Assembly (NCBI RefSeq): GCF_000425665.1
Contig: NZ_AUDW01000006.1
Coordinates: 1 to 64,000, forward strand
DNA length: 64,000 nucleotides
Source: Gemella cuniculi DSM 15828
GTDB lineage: Bacteria > Bacillota > Bacilli > Staphylococcales > Gemellaceae
Direction: 5' to 3'
Part shown: positions 1-6,936 of the stretch, piece after piece
Numbering within the stretch: the stretch's first letter is position 1
How the letters are laid out: the number at the start of each line of letters is the position of its first letter
The notes under the pieces: model-generated
The model's input: only the letters and a program-made list of their open reading frames with translations
Databases searched by the model: none
What the model was told of the DNA's origin: nothing
Program-made: the position numbers and the translations under genes

Positions 1-1
1 T

Positions 2-121
2 AATATTAATTTGACTGAACTAATTGAAAATTTAGTCCAATTGAATAATAGACCAAGAAAATGTCTAAATTTTTCAACACCATTCGAAGCATTGTTACAC
101 GAGATTAATTTATTGAGTTAG
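2..121 (+). CDS. IS30-family transposase, C-terminal end (cut by window edge)
   Basis: The plus-strand frame from base 2 is open to a TAG at 119-121 and encodes the tail ...ELIENLVQLNNRPRK..., followed by FSTPFEALLH. This is the typical end of IS30-family DDE transposases (the NNRPRKCL...TPxE motif). Only about 39 residues lie in the window, so whether the element is intact cannot be told. It ends 80 bp from the trailer end of the CRISPR array. An N-terminal IS30 piece at 10330-10713 has the same orientation, but nothing here shows that the two came from one copy. Confidence 0.75.
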   Translation, partial: NINLTELIENLVQLNNRPRKCLNFSTPFEALLHEINLLS

Positions 122-200
122 GTGTTGCACTTTTATTTGCAATTCATCAATTAAAAAAATAAATTTCATGTACATTCTTTTATACATAAAATTTATTTTA

Positions 201-602
201 TAATTTTTATATTCAAAATTTATATATCTCTCAAACTAATATAATACCAAAAAATTTACATACCTCTCAAACATAGAGCTAGCTGGACAAAAATCATTAT
301 TTGTTTTGTAGAAATCAAAATTTACATACCTCTCAAACGAAACATTCTTTGCAACACTATATTAAAAGTTTTGTAGAAATCAAAATTTACATATCTCTCA
401 AACTTAAAAGAAGAAACCTTATTGTTGGCTGATGGTTTTGTAGAAATCAAAATTTACATATCTCTCAAACTAGGCTCTGTAGTGTCAGCATAAACTGCAT
501 GTTTTGTAGAAATCAAAATTTACATATCTCTCAAACAGCAATTGTTGCTTAATGGTTGGGGGAATGGTTTTGTAGAAATCAAAATTTACATATCTCTCAA
601 AC
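201..602 (-). CRISPR. Type II-A CRISPR array, 5 spacers
   Basis: Five well-conserved 36-bp repeats lie at 303-338, 368-403, 435-470, 501-536 and 567-602. Two degenerate ones at 201-236 and 237-272 abut without a spacer. The five spacers are 273-302, 339-367, 404-434, 471-500 and 537-566 (29-31 nt). Read on the minus strand the repeat starts GTTTGAGAGATATG and ends TTTCTACAAAAC, which parallels Listeria/Streptococcus II-A repeats (GTTTTAGAGCTATG...AACAAAAC). The array is therefore transcribed in the cas9 direction, with the leader at 603 and the decayed trailer at 201. Repeats at the trailer side carry a C for T change (tacatacC), as expected of the oldest units. Spacer sources were not identified. 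Confidence 0.97.
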
Positions 603-652
603 CTCAAATATAAACTGAGATTCAAAAGATAAAAATTTTGAATTTTTATATA
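603..652 (-). promoter_or_regulatory. CRISPR leader with II-A anchor ATTTGAG
   Basis: On the minus strand the seven bases directly before the first repeat (603-609) read ATTTGAG. This is the leader-anchoring sequence known from type II-A arrays of streptococci, where it guides Cas1-Cas2-Csn2 integration. Only about 50 bp separate the array from the tracrRNA terminator. I do not see a convincing separate -10/-35 pair in this stretch, so crRNA transcription may start inside it or come from read-through. Confidence 0.7.
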
Positions 653-768
653 TAAAAAATAGATCGACAATAATTCCAAGCCCGAAGACAACGAATTAAT
701 CACGATCCAAGCCCGAAGGCAATATAGATAAATCTTTATTTGAACTTTGATATGTAAATTTTGAATAC
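653..768 (-). ncRNA. tracrRNA
   Basis: Positions 747-762 share 16 nt with the CRISPR repeat (GATATGTAAATTTTGA on the plus strand), so the minus-strand transcript carries the anti-repeat. The match is flanked by AAAGTTCAAAT. This pairs with repeat GUUUGA leaving a GA/AAG bulge, the geometry of the SpCas9 crRNA:tracrRNA lower stem and bulge. A small nexus-like hairpin follows (AGAUuuAUCU). Two UUCG-loop hairpins (around 679-686 and 712-719) sit in or beside a longer stem closed by GATCG/CGATC, and the RNA ends in TATTTTTT near 654. It lies between csn2' and the leader and has its own promoter. Confidence 0.88.
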
Positions 769-774
769 ACTTAT

Positions 775-803
775 ATTATACAATTACTTTTAAAAAAAAT
801 CAA
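775..803 (-). promoter_or_regulatory. Promoter of tracrRNA
   Basis: On the minus strand a -35 TTGATT (798-803), a 17-bp spacer and a perfect -10 TATAAT (775-780) predict a start near 768, just before the anti-repeat. The promoter sits immediately after the csn2 stop codon. Confidence 0.8.
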
Positions 804-805
804 GA

Positions 806-1240
806 TTATATCTCACAATTTTCTTTATCAAAAATATAAACTATTTCTTTATACCTATCATTTGTTTTATTATCAAACTGTTGATGTTCTACATTTATAA
901 TATTAATTTTATTCAAACATACCTCTTTATATAAAACTTCTATTTCACTATCTTCGAAAAATGAATGCAACTCCGTTATAAAAATAACTTTTATACCACA
1001 CAGTTCCACCAAAATTTTTAAAAATTTAATAAGCATTTCCAAATAATTATTTTCTTCAATTCGAAGTTTAAAATCACCTAACTTTAACAATGACAAAGTA
1101 TCTATTTCATCATTTTGTTCAATATCAAAAGTACTATCAAAAATTATTTTTTCAAAATAAGCCGCAATAAATGAATTTATTCTATTTAGTTCCATAATAT
1201 CCTCTGTTGCTTGTTTTAATAATTGATTGTATATCCAATT
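806..1240 (-). pseudogene. csn2: csn2 remnant (C-terminal part)
   Basis: The frame is open from 1240 to 806, with an internal ATG at 1195. It resembles the C-terminal two thirds of Csn2, the II-A adaptation protein that forms a ring on DNA ends. Visible similarities to streptococcal Csn2 are FDIEQNDEIDTLSLL (family: LDLEYDEITILELI), the helix ...MLIKFLKILVEL..., then KVIFITELHSFF (family: LLIFVNSGAFL), and the ending YIFDKENCEI. Csn2 is usually about 220 aa; only about 130-145 residues remain. The N-terminal half is gone and replaced by unrelated DNA from the operon upstream. A TAA at 1241-1243 closes the frame. The fragment is probably non-functional. Similarity was judged by eye. Confidence 0.8.
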
Positions 1241-1268
1241 TTATAAAAAATGTTATCTAGAAATTTAA

Positions 1269-1302
1269 AAAGAAGTACCGAGTTTTTTCTCAACACTTCT
1301 TT
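1269..1302 (-). terminator. Rho-independent terminator of the inserted operon
   Basis: On the minus strand AAAGAAGT (1295-1302) pairs with ACTTCTTT (1269-1276). Three inner G-U pairs and GAG/CTC extend the stem to 14 bp around a loop of six A, and a short U run follows. It lies about 90 bp after the stop of the last exporter gene and before csn2'. Confidence 0.75.
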
Positions 1303-1394
1303 CTTTAACTAACTTTTTGGTTCTGTCCTATTTAGTCATAGAACACATTTTATGAATTTTTTCTCATCCTCTTTATTTAACAAAGAGCTTATTT

Positions 1395-2183
1395 TTACAA
1401 CATATCTAAAGTTCCACCTTTTACGGCAGTTCTTTCCATATTTTTCAACAACACTATTCCTAATATTAGAAATACAAAAGCTAGTAGAAACTCTCCTCTA
1501 ATTAGATATATATTATTCACTACACTCTCCCCACCTATTAATTTTTGTGCTAAAAGTATAGAACGTGTCAGTGGTAAAATGTAACAAAACTGCTCTACTA
1601 GGTATGGGAAATTACTTACTGGAAAATTTGCCCCTGTAAATATTAAAAGCACTTTGTCTATCGTGTTCGTTACTAGGTGAATTTCGGTCGTTAATAATAT
1701 TAAACATGAGATGAAAAATCCAAAACAAGTCGCCACAAATATCGCTAATATTAAAATAAAAATAAACTCCAATATTTTTTGTCCTGTCCAAGCTAATCCC
1801 AATAATAAACTAAGTACGCTCACTCCAAAAACTACCGACACAAAACCTAGTACCATAGTTGAGATTGCGCTTGAAATTAATATTTCTGAAATACTAGTTT
1901 TTGTTGCTAACATAAGCGACAATGTACCACTCATTCTCTCACGAACAAGCTGTAATCCTACTCTATAAATTGCCGAAAAGGCACTCGTTACTATAGCGTT
2001 ACTTATCACCCATTTTTCAATATTTTCCGCTCCATAAACATAATATCCTACTAGCGAATAACACATCATCTGCATTAATGGAATTAAAAGATCAATAGTA
2101 AAAAAAGTACGCCAATCATCTAATACTGAGGACATTTTATAAGAAAATTGAACTCTTCTAAAAAATCTCGAAACATTCTCCAT
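1395..2183 (-). CDS. ABC-2 type exporter permease (second subunit)
   Basis: A membrane protein of about 262 residues with six or so hydrophobic segments, for example LLIPLMQMMCYSLVGYYV, the VLGFVSVVFGVSVLSLLLGL stretch and a C-terminal LLAFVFLILGIVLL. This is the ABC-2 exporter permease layout. The start is placed at ATG 2183, which has TTTGGAGG upstream, rather than at an ATG 24 bp earlier that would overlap the previous gene. It is the last gene of the operon, follows the first permease with a 1-bp gap, and should form a heterodimer with it, powered by the ATPase at 2957-3775. Substrate is inferred from context: the peptide product of the operon. Confidence 0.85.
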   Translation of the reverse strand: MENVSRFFRRVQFSYKMSSVLDDWRTFFTIDLLIPLMQMMCYSLVGYYVYGAENIEKWVISNAIVTSAFSAIYRVGLQLVRERMSGTLSLMLATKTSISEILISSAISTMVLGFVSVVFGVSVLSLLLGLAWTGQKILEFIFILILAIFVATCFGFFISCLILLTTEIHLVTNTIDKVLLIFTGANFPVSNFPYLVEQFCYILPLTRSILLAQKLIGGESVVNNIYLIRGEFLLAFVFLILGIVLLKNMERTAVKGGTLDML

Positions 2184-2184
2184 A

Positions 2185-2955
2185 TTAAAATACCTCCAAA
2201 GTTCCATTTATAACACATAATTTCTTTATTTTTCTAAACGATACAATGCTTACTATAAAATAAACAACTGTTACAAAGACAAGTATTAGCGCTACTTTTT
2301 GTAATTGCTCTGCTGATCCACCTTGAATAGCCAACTTATAACCTTGCATAGCCCAAGTCGGGCTTAATAAATACGATATATATTGAATAAATTTTGGAAA
2401 AATACTTATCGGAAAAACCATTCCAGTAAGAATTATTATCGGGTAATCTATTACATTCATAAGTAAACTTATTTTTCTTGATAAAGTAAATAAACCCGCC
2501 ATCATAAAACCAACAGCTATCATAGAAATTATCATTAAAATTGTTATTAGTAAAAAATAATTAAAACTCGCAAACTGGATAGATTTATTAAATAAAATTT
2601 TTACCGTCAGCATATTAAGTCCAAAACTAAAAATTCCCCAAAGTGTGTTTCCTAAAATTTTTCCAAAAATAATATTTTCGAAACCTATCGGTGAGGTAAA
2701 AATCATCGGCATAGTTCCTAACCATTTTTCTCTATCCATATCACTCGCTGATGAAAAACAAATACTTCCCCAAAACGTTGATATTCCAGCACCAATAAAA
2801 GCATAAAGCATAAAATCTTCAATACTACGATTTTGATAAATCATTCCCAACAAAATTCCACTAAGTATCGGACTAATAAACACACAAAATCTAAACATCG
2901 GGCGTGCTATTGATTGTTCCATCTGAATCCTCGCACTCATTAAAATAGCTCTCAT
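2185..2955 (-). CDS. ABC-2 type exporter permease (first subunit)
   Basis: 256 residues. The first 20 are amphipathic, followed by about six membrane segments (FCVFISPILSGILLGMIY, FMLYAFIGAGISTFWG, the LLITILMIISMIAVGFMMAGL stretch, IIILTGMVFPISIF, LILVFVTVVYFIVSIV). The PIIILTGMVFPISIFP loop is typical of ABC-2 permeases. It starts 1 bp after the ATPase stop and ends 1 bp before the second permease, so the three are translated together. Likely role: half of the membrane channel that exports the mature peptide and possibly confers self-immunity (inference). Confidence 0.85.
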   Translation of the reverse strand: MRAILMSARIQMEQSIARPMFRFCVFISPILSGILLGMIYQNRSIEDFMLYAFIGAGISTFWGSICFSSASDMDREKWLGTMPMIFTSPIGFENIIFGKILGNTLWGIFSFGLNMLTVKILFNKSIQFASFNYFLLITILMIISMIAVGFMMAGLFTLSRKISLLMNVIDYPIIILTGMVFPISIFPKFIQYISYLLSPTWAMQGYKLAIQGGSAEQLQKVALILVFVTVVYFIVSIVSFRKIKKLCVINGTLEVF

Positions 2956-2956
2956 A

Positions 2957-3775
2957 TTACTTCTCCTCTAATAATTCTATATAAATATCTTCCAATGTTA
3001 TTTCTAAATTTTGTTTATTCCTCTCTTCTTGTTCTCTCACTTTTTTCGCTTTTATTTCTTCTTTTCGACCAATTGAAACTAAATTTTGAAGACCCACTAC
3101 ATTATCAAGTGCAATTATTTCACCTTTTCTAATTATCGCAATTCTATCGCAAAGTTCTTCTGCTTCTGGCATATAATGTGTTGTTAATAATATAGTTACA
3201 CCATCTTTTGCTAACTCCTTAATAAGTTTCCGAAGTTCTTTTGCCCCTACTGGATCGAGCCCTATACTCGGTTCATCTAAAAATATTATTTTAGGATTAT
3301 TAAGAAGCGAACGTGCAACCTGTAATCTTTGTTTCATACCTTTTGAAAAAGTCTCTACCTTTTTATCTATAAATTCACTAAGACCTACATGCTTTATTAA
3401 ATTTTCAATTAGTTCATTTTGATTTTTTCGTGGAATTTTATAAAGATCAGCAAAATATGCTAAATTATCTCTCGCACTAAGTCTCCAATACAGACTACGC
3501 TCTCCACCAAAAACAAAGTTTATATGCTCCCTAACTTCCTTTGCTTCATTAAAAGTATCAAAACCCAAAACTTTTACACTTCCCGAACTTGGAGCAAGCA
3601 TTGTAGTTAAAATTTTTATCGTAGTAGTTTTCCCTGCTCCATTTGGTCCAAGAAGTCCAAATATTTCTCCTTCTTTCACTGAAAAATTTATTCCCTTAAG
3701 TGCAGTAAATTGATCTTTTTTTGAAATTCTAAAACTTCTTTTTAAATTTTTCACCTCTATAATATTATTTTTCAC
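2957..3775 (-). CDS. ABC exporter ATP-binding protein
   Basis: 272 residues. Walker A GPNGAGKTT at about 43-51, signature FSKGMKQR at 143-150, Walker B IIFLDEP at 163-169, then the D-loop and H-switch LLTTHYMPEAEELCDR. This matches the CcmA/DrrA class that pairs with separate ABC-2 permeases. Overall length is usual for the class; the charged C-terminal tail (QNLEITLEDIYIELLEE) is also usual. It is followed directly by the two permease genes and preceded by the nucleotidyltransferase, 12 bp away. Energy source for export of the operon's product (context inference). Confidence 0.92.
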   Translation of the reverse strand: MKNNIIEVKNLKRSFRISKKDQFTALKGINFSVKEGEIFGLLGPNGAGKTTTIKILTTMLAPSSGSVKVLGFDTFNEAKEVREHINFVFGGERSLYWRLSARDNLAYFADLYKIPRKNQNELIENLIKHVGLSEFIDKKVETFSKGMKQRLQVARSLLNNPKIIFLDEPSIGLDPVGAKELRKLIKELAKDGVTILLTTHYMPEAEELCDRIAIIRKGEIIALDNVVGLQNLVSIGRKEEIKAKKVREQEERNKQNLEITLEDIYIELLEEK

Positions 3776-3787
3776 AATACTATCCTC

Positions 3788-4621
3788 CTAAATCAAATCA
3801 GATAAAGTAAATTCATCCATTTTTTTCTTCATAAAATTTAAACTCCTTTTTATGATTTTTTCTTTATCTTCATCATCACTAACATCTGAACAAAATAACT
3901 CATTGTATTTTAACTCAAACTCTTTATCTTTAAGTGTATTAGCTGTATTTATCGCTTTTAAAAATATCCACTTATCTCTATCGATTAATTCTGAGTGCTC
4001 TGCTAAATAATGTTTAGAAAATTCTATAAACATTATTCTACAGCAATGCAATGCTACATTATACTGCTTTTCTTTTAAATTACCCAATGTATCATCTAAT
4101 TTATTATCCCAAGAATTATATAAACTTTCTTTATATATTTTTAAAAAATTATTAAAATCAATAGTTTTCAATAAATCATCATATTTATTTTTATTTTTTA
4201 TATTTATCGAATACTTTAATCTACATAAAAATGTATTAATCTCTTGTAAAGTTAAATCTATATTTAATACATTATCCATTCTTATATTTAAATCTAATTT
4301 TACACTATTCAATTCATCTATCAATTTTCTTATATACTCATAATTGAATATTTCAACATCTATACTCATTCCATTGACTCTAATAAATGTTGTCTTTTTA
4401 AATTTATTCTTATACGTTGATTCTGTTTCACTAAATTTTTCTTCATCTCTAATTACGAACATATCTAAATCAGAATATATATTTCCCATCCCAATTGAAT
4501 TTTTATTCAATTTTCCTTCTATTAAAGAACCTCCAAAATAAACAATATCATTTTCTAATAATTCTATATGTTTTTCCACATCTGATAAAGTTATTATTTT
4601 ATCTAATTTTTCTATATACAT
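3788..4621 (-). CDS. Nucleotidyltransferase-fold protein of the peptide operon
   Basis: 277 residues. The N-terminal part shows the pol-beta-type nucleotidyltransferase signature: GGS at 30-32, SDLD at 50-53, and a possible third acidic strand SIDVEIF near 85-91. The rest is helical (FLCRLKYSINIK..., CCRIMFIEFSKHYL), as in kanamycin-nucleotidyltransferase-like and MNT/HEPN-like proteins. I cannot name a closer family. Enzymes of this fold move NMP groups to small molecules or proteins. Stand-alone nucleotidyltransferases also occur in some Firmicutes lasso-peptide (paeninodin-type) clusters, so tailoring of the peptide is one option; self-protection is another. Confidence 0.75.
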   Translation of the reverse strand: MYIEKLDKIITLSDVEKHIELLENDIVYFGGSLIEGKLNKNSIGMGNIYSDLDMFVIRDEEKFSETESTYKNKFKKTTFIRVNGMSIDVEIFNYEYIRKLIDELNSVKLDLNIRMDNVLNIDLTLQEINTFLCRLKYSINIKNKNKYDDLLKTIDFNNFLKIYKESLYNSWDNKLDDTLGNLKEKQYNVALHCCRIMFIEFSKHYLAEHSELIDRDKWIFLKAINTANTLKDKEFELKYNELFCSDVSDDEDKEKIIKRSLNFMKKKMDEFTLSDLI

Positions 4622-4632
4622 ACACCTTCTCC

Positions 4633-5379
4633 TTAAACATCTAGTTCATCAAAAATATTCTTAGAATCTATATACTCCCCTTTTTTAACATAATAATAGC
4701 TATACGATTTAATATAAAAAATTATCATATGTATATTCATAAATAAGTGTCCTACTATACAAAATAAAATAGAATTAGATATATAGTAAATACCACCTGA
4801 TACTAAACCAAATAAAACTTGATTTAATAAATCTTTTTTATTAAAATTATCCCCCCATGGTAAAAGATAGTGTATCAACATAAAATACACTGCTGATATT
4901 AGTATAGACAAACTACCTATGTTTTTTAAATTTTCTATCATAAAATATCTAAAATATAATTCCTCACCTATAATACAACCTATCGATACATAGATAGAAT
5001 AAATATATTCTATTTTATTTTCTTTAGGAATACTACTGACATATTCATTACTAAAAAATAAACTAAAAGTCTTTTTGTTTTTTAATATACTAATAATTAT
5101 AAATGTAAATAATATAAATATTACTTTTTTTTCATTTTCAAAAATAAATACTTGTTTTTTCTCTAGTATAACATATGTCAAAAAAATTATTATAAAATGA
5201 ATAAAATACCCAGTTAATCTAATTAAATATAATATTCCTTTTTTAGGAATTTTTCTAACATCAAATAATATTAATATGCTTAGTATCCATGCTACTGATA
5301 AATATATATTTCCTAAAAGAATTAAAATTAATGTAGATAATAATAATATATTAAATTTTATAAGTGTATATTGTTTCAT
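4633..5379 (-). CDS. CPBP-family intramembrane metalloprotease
   Basis: 248 residues with about seven or eight membrane segments. The three CPBP (CAAX protease / bacteriocin-processing) motifs are visible: EELYFR (E139, E140, R144), FMLIH (H170) and HLFMN (H211, N215). Family members cleave peptides in the membrane and are often encoded in bacteriocin loci for processing or immunity. It lies 3 bp after the PqqD-like gene and 11 bp before the nucleotidyltransferase gene. No separate leader peptidase of the lasso B2 type is seen in the operon, so this protein is the best candidate for leader removal (inference); immunity is the alternative. Confidence 0.85.
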   Translation of the reverse strand: MKQYTLIKFNILLLSTLILILLGNIYLSVAWILSILILFDVRKIPKKGILYLIRLTGYFIHFIIIFLTYVILEKKQVFIFENEKKVIFILFTFIIISILKNKKTFSLFFSNEYVSSIPKENKIEYIYSIYVSIGCIIGEELYFRYFMIENLKNIGSLSILISAVYFMLIHYLLPWGDNFNKKDLLNQVLFGLVSGGIYYISNSILFCIVGHLFMNIHMIIFYIKSYSYYYVKKGEYIDSKNIFDELDV

Positions 5380-5382
5380 AAC

Positions 5383-5646
5383 TTATCTTCTTTCAATTAA
5401 TCCTTCTTTTAGCAACAAATTAATAAAATTATTAATCTCTATGTCTATTTGTTCTGCGGTTCCACCTTCATATATACCCATTATTTTGTTTCTTAATTCC
5501 TCTACTTTAATATTTGTTCCAATATATTTAAAAATTATCACACCAATTTCATTTATTTTATAATTTCTCTTTCCACTCAATAAATAATATTCTTCATTAA
5601 ATTTTCTAACACTTACTCTATCAACTCTTATAAAATCTTTTAACAT
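5383..5646 (-). CDS. PqqD-like RiPP precursor recognition protein (RRE)
   Basis: 87 residues, all one PqqD-like winged-helix domain: a three-strand start (FIRVDRVSVRKF...YYLLSG), then NEIGVIIFKYIG, a helix with EELRNKIM, and the C-terminal helix INNFINLLLKEGLIE. Stand-alone domains of this type (lasso B1, PqqD) bind leader peptides and present them to modifying enzymes. In lasso systems the bound motif is YxxPxL, and exactly that motif occurs in the 24-residue peptide encoded immediately upstream (5730-5804). Start ATG 5646 has GAGGATATTT before it. An attenuating hairpin separates the two genes. Confidence 0.88.
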   Translation of the reverse strand: MLKDFIRVDRVSVRKFNEEYYLLSGKRNYKINEIGVIIFKYIGTNIKVEELRNKIMGIYEGGTAEQIDIEINNFINLLLKEGLIERR

Positions 5647-5681
5647 AAATATCCTCTTTCTTATTTTTTATACAATAGTAT

Positions 5682-5720
5682 TAAAGATACCAATTGAACA
5701 TAATTCATCTGGTATCTTTA
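5682..5720 (-). terminator. Hairpin between precursor and PqqD genes (attenuator)
   Basis: An 11-bp perfect inverted repeat (5682-5692 with 5710-5720, arms TAAAGATACCA/TGGTATCTTTA) lies between the precursor stop and the PqqD start. No strong U run follows. Such hairpins after precursor genes commonly stabilise the short upstream message or cut down read-through, giving more precursor than enzyme. Confidence 0.6.
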
Positions 5721-5729
5721 AAATTATAA

Positions 5730-5804
5730 TTATAGTCTTTCTTCCACTTGTAACGCCGCTGGAATTTCAACTACTTCTAATTTTGGTGTTTCGTATGTTT
5801 TCAT
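5730..5804 (-). CDS. 24-residue RiPP precursor or leader peptide with YxxPxL motif
   Basis: A 25-codon ORF (ATG 5802-5804, TAA at 5730-5732) behind the strongest ribosome site in the operon, AAAGGAGGTGATA. The peptide begins MKTYETPKLEVVEIPA, with the lasso leader motif YxxPxL at Y4-P7-L9, and ends ALQVEERL. Paeninodin-type lasso precursors begin similarly (YxKPxLEVL) but continue into a core of 14 or more residues starting with G. Here the whole peptide is leader-sized and the possible core is only about 8-10 residues without Cys, Gly, Ser or Thr. It may be a scaffold, a minimal precursor or a truncated one. The neighbouring PqqD-like protein is its likely partner. Confidence 0.75.
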   Translation of the reverse strand: MKTYETPKLEVVEIPAALQVEERL

Positions 5805-5827
5805 TATTATCACCTCCTTTCATGTAT

Positions 5828-6307
5828 TTATAAAATTTTCCAATTATTATACTTTACTTTATCTAAAAAATTCTTCTCTTTATTTATTTCTTGTTTCAAT
5901 TTTAATATTACAGGAGAAGAATTATTTTCAGTTAAACAATTTAATTTCATCCAACATACACCCTTAGAATCATTTATTTCACTATCATTTAAATACTCCA
6001 AAATATTTTTTTGCGAAGATTTTATTTCTATGTCATAAAATATCATAATATGATGTGTTGTGTGTCCAGTTTCTTCTGTTACAAAGACATCGTATGCCTT
6101 TGGATTATGATACTCTGATATTTCATAACCAGTTTCTTCTTCATACTCTCTCAACAACGTTTCTGTTAACCCCTCATAATCTTTTTGACTTCCTCCAGGC
6201 AAATCATATCTATTTTTATACGGACCTGTATTTTTTTTTATACATAACAACTCTCCATTATTTATATATATTCCATAAATTCCTATATGTGTGCTAAGTG
6301 TATTCAT
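5828..6307 (-). CDS. NUDIX hydrolase
   Basis: 159 residues with a complete NUDIX box, GX5EX7REUXEEXGU, from G39 to Y61 (E45, R53-E54, E57-E58). It hydrolyses nucleoside diphosphate derivatives or similar pyrophosphates. The start overlaps the preceding kinase gene's stop by ATGA, indicating translational coupling. In the operon it could clear or produce a nucleotide-linked intermediate used by the nucleotidyltransferase and glycosyltransferase (inference). The 3' end is 23 bp before the precursor gene. Confidence 0.9.
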   Translation of the reverse strand: MNTLSTHIGIYGIYINNGELLCIKKNTGPYKNRYDLPGGSQKDYEGLTETLLREYEEETGYEISEYHNPKAYDVFVTEETGHTTHHIMIFYDIEIKSSQKNILEYLNDSEINDSKGVCWMKLNCLTENNSSPVILKLKQEINKEKNFLDKVKYNNWKIL

Positions 6308-6936
6308 TTTTTATCACCTTCGTATTTTTTTAAAATTATACTTATACTTTTTTTAAATATTTCTATAACCTCTTCGTCAGAATCTATAATACTAACAATA
6401 TTATATTTTGATAATATTTTTTGGAAATTAATCCTAATATTTTCTTGAAATTTTATAAATGCTTCTTTTTTTGATTTCTCATCTTTATACACGTCTAGCC
6501 CTGATTCCCAATAGTTAACATTTCCCTTTAGCCTTGAATATGCTGTGCGTGGAGAAATATCTAAATATATAATTAAATCAGGTAATGGAATATCATTTAT
6601 CATGTATGATATTAATTTTTTATTTACATTCCTTGATAATCCTCTTGCTACAACAGAATAAATGTATCTATCCCATAGTATTATATATCCTTTCTTTTGA
6701 AACTTATCTACATACTGATAAATTTGATCCTTGATGCTTAAATAATGCAACGTTGTGTTTACCTCAGAAGAAAATTTTCTTCTTTTTCCTTCTTTAATTG
6801 CTGGTAACGTCGTATACGACATATTATATCTCACTACTAAAACTTTATATCCTTTGGAAATTAGATATTTTTTTATATTCTTTATTAGTGTACTTTTCCC
6901 AGCACCATCGTTACCTTCTATTACAATATTATACAT
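6304..6936 (-). CDS. Thymidylate-kinase-like P-loop kinase
   Basis: About 210 residues. N-terminal P-loop EGNDGAGKST (about residues 7-16), DRYIYSVVARG in the middle (the DRY motif of dTMP kinases), then DLIIYLDISPRTAYSRL with a lid-like basic region. The size fits the family. The start is set at ATG 6936, which follows GGAGAG; an ATG 15 bp upstream lies inside the end of the glycosyltransferase gene. Its place inside a biosynthetic operon with two other nucleotide-kinase-like genes points to a specialised role rather than housekeeping tmk. Confidence 0.85.
   Translation of the reverse strand: MYNIVIEGNDGAGKSTLIKNIKKYLISKGYKVLVVRYNMSYTTLPAIKEGKRRKFSSEVNTTLHYLSIKDQIYQYVDKFQKKGYIILWDRYIYSVVARGLSRNVNKKLISYMINDIPLPDLIIYLDISPRTAYSRLKGNVNYWESGLDVYKDEKSKKEAFIKFQENIRINFQKILSKYNIVSIIDSDEEVIEIFKKSISIILKKYEGDKK

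Noticed and set aside
485-703. 72-residue minus-strand ORF over the CRISPR array and leader
   Set aside because: It runs through repeats, the leader and the tracrRNA tail; the protein simply repeats the translated CRISPR unit (LLFERYVNFDFYKT).
4344-4541. Plus-strand ORFs opposite operon genes (also 1711-1968, 5276-5563, 6755-7121 and similar)
   Set aside because: Shadows of clear minus-strand genes, without ribosome sites or recognisable domains.
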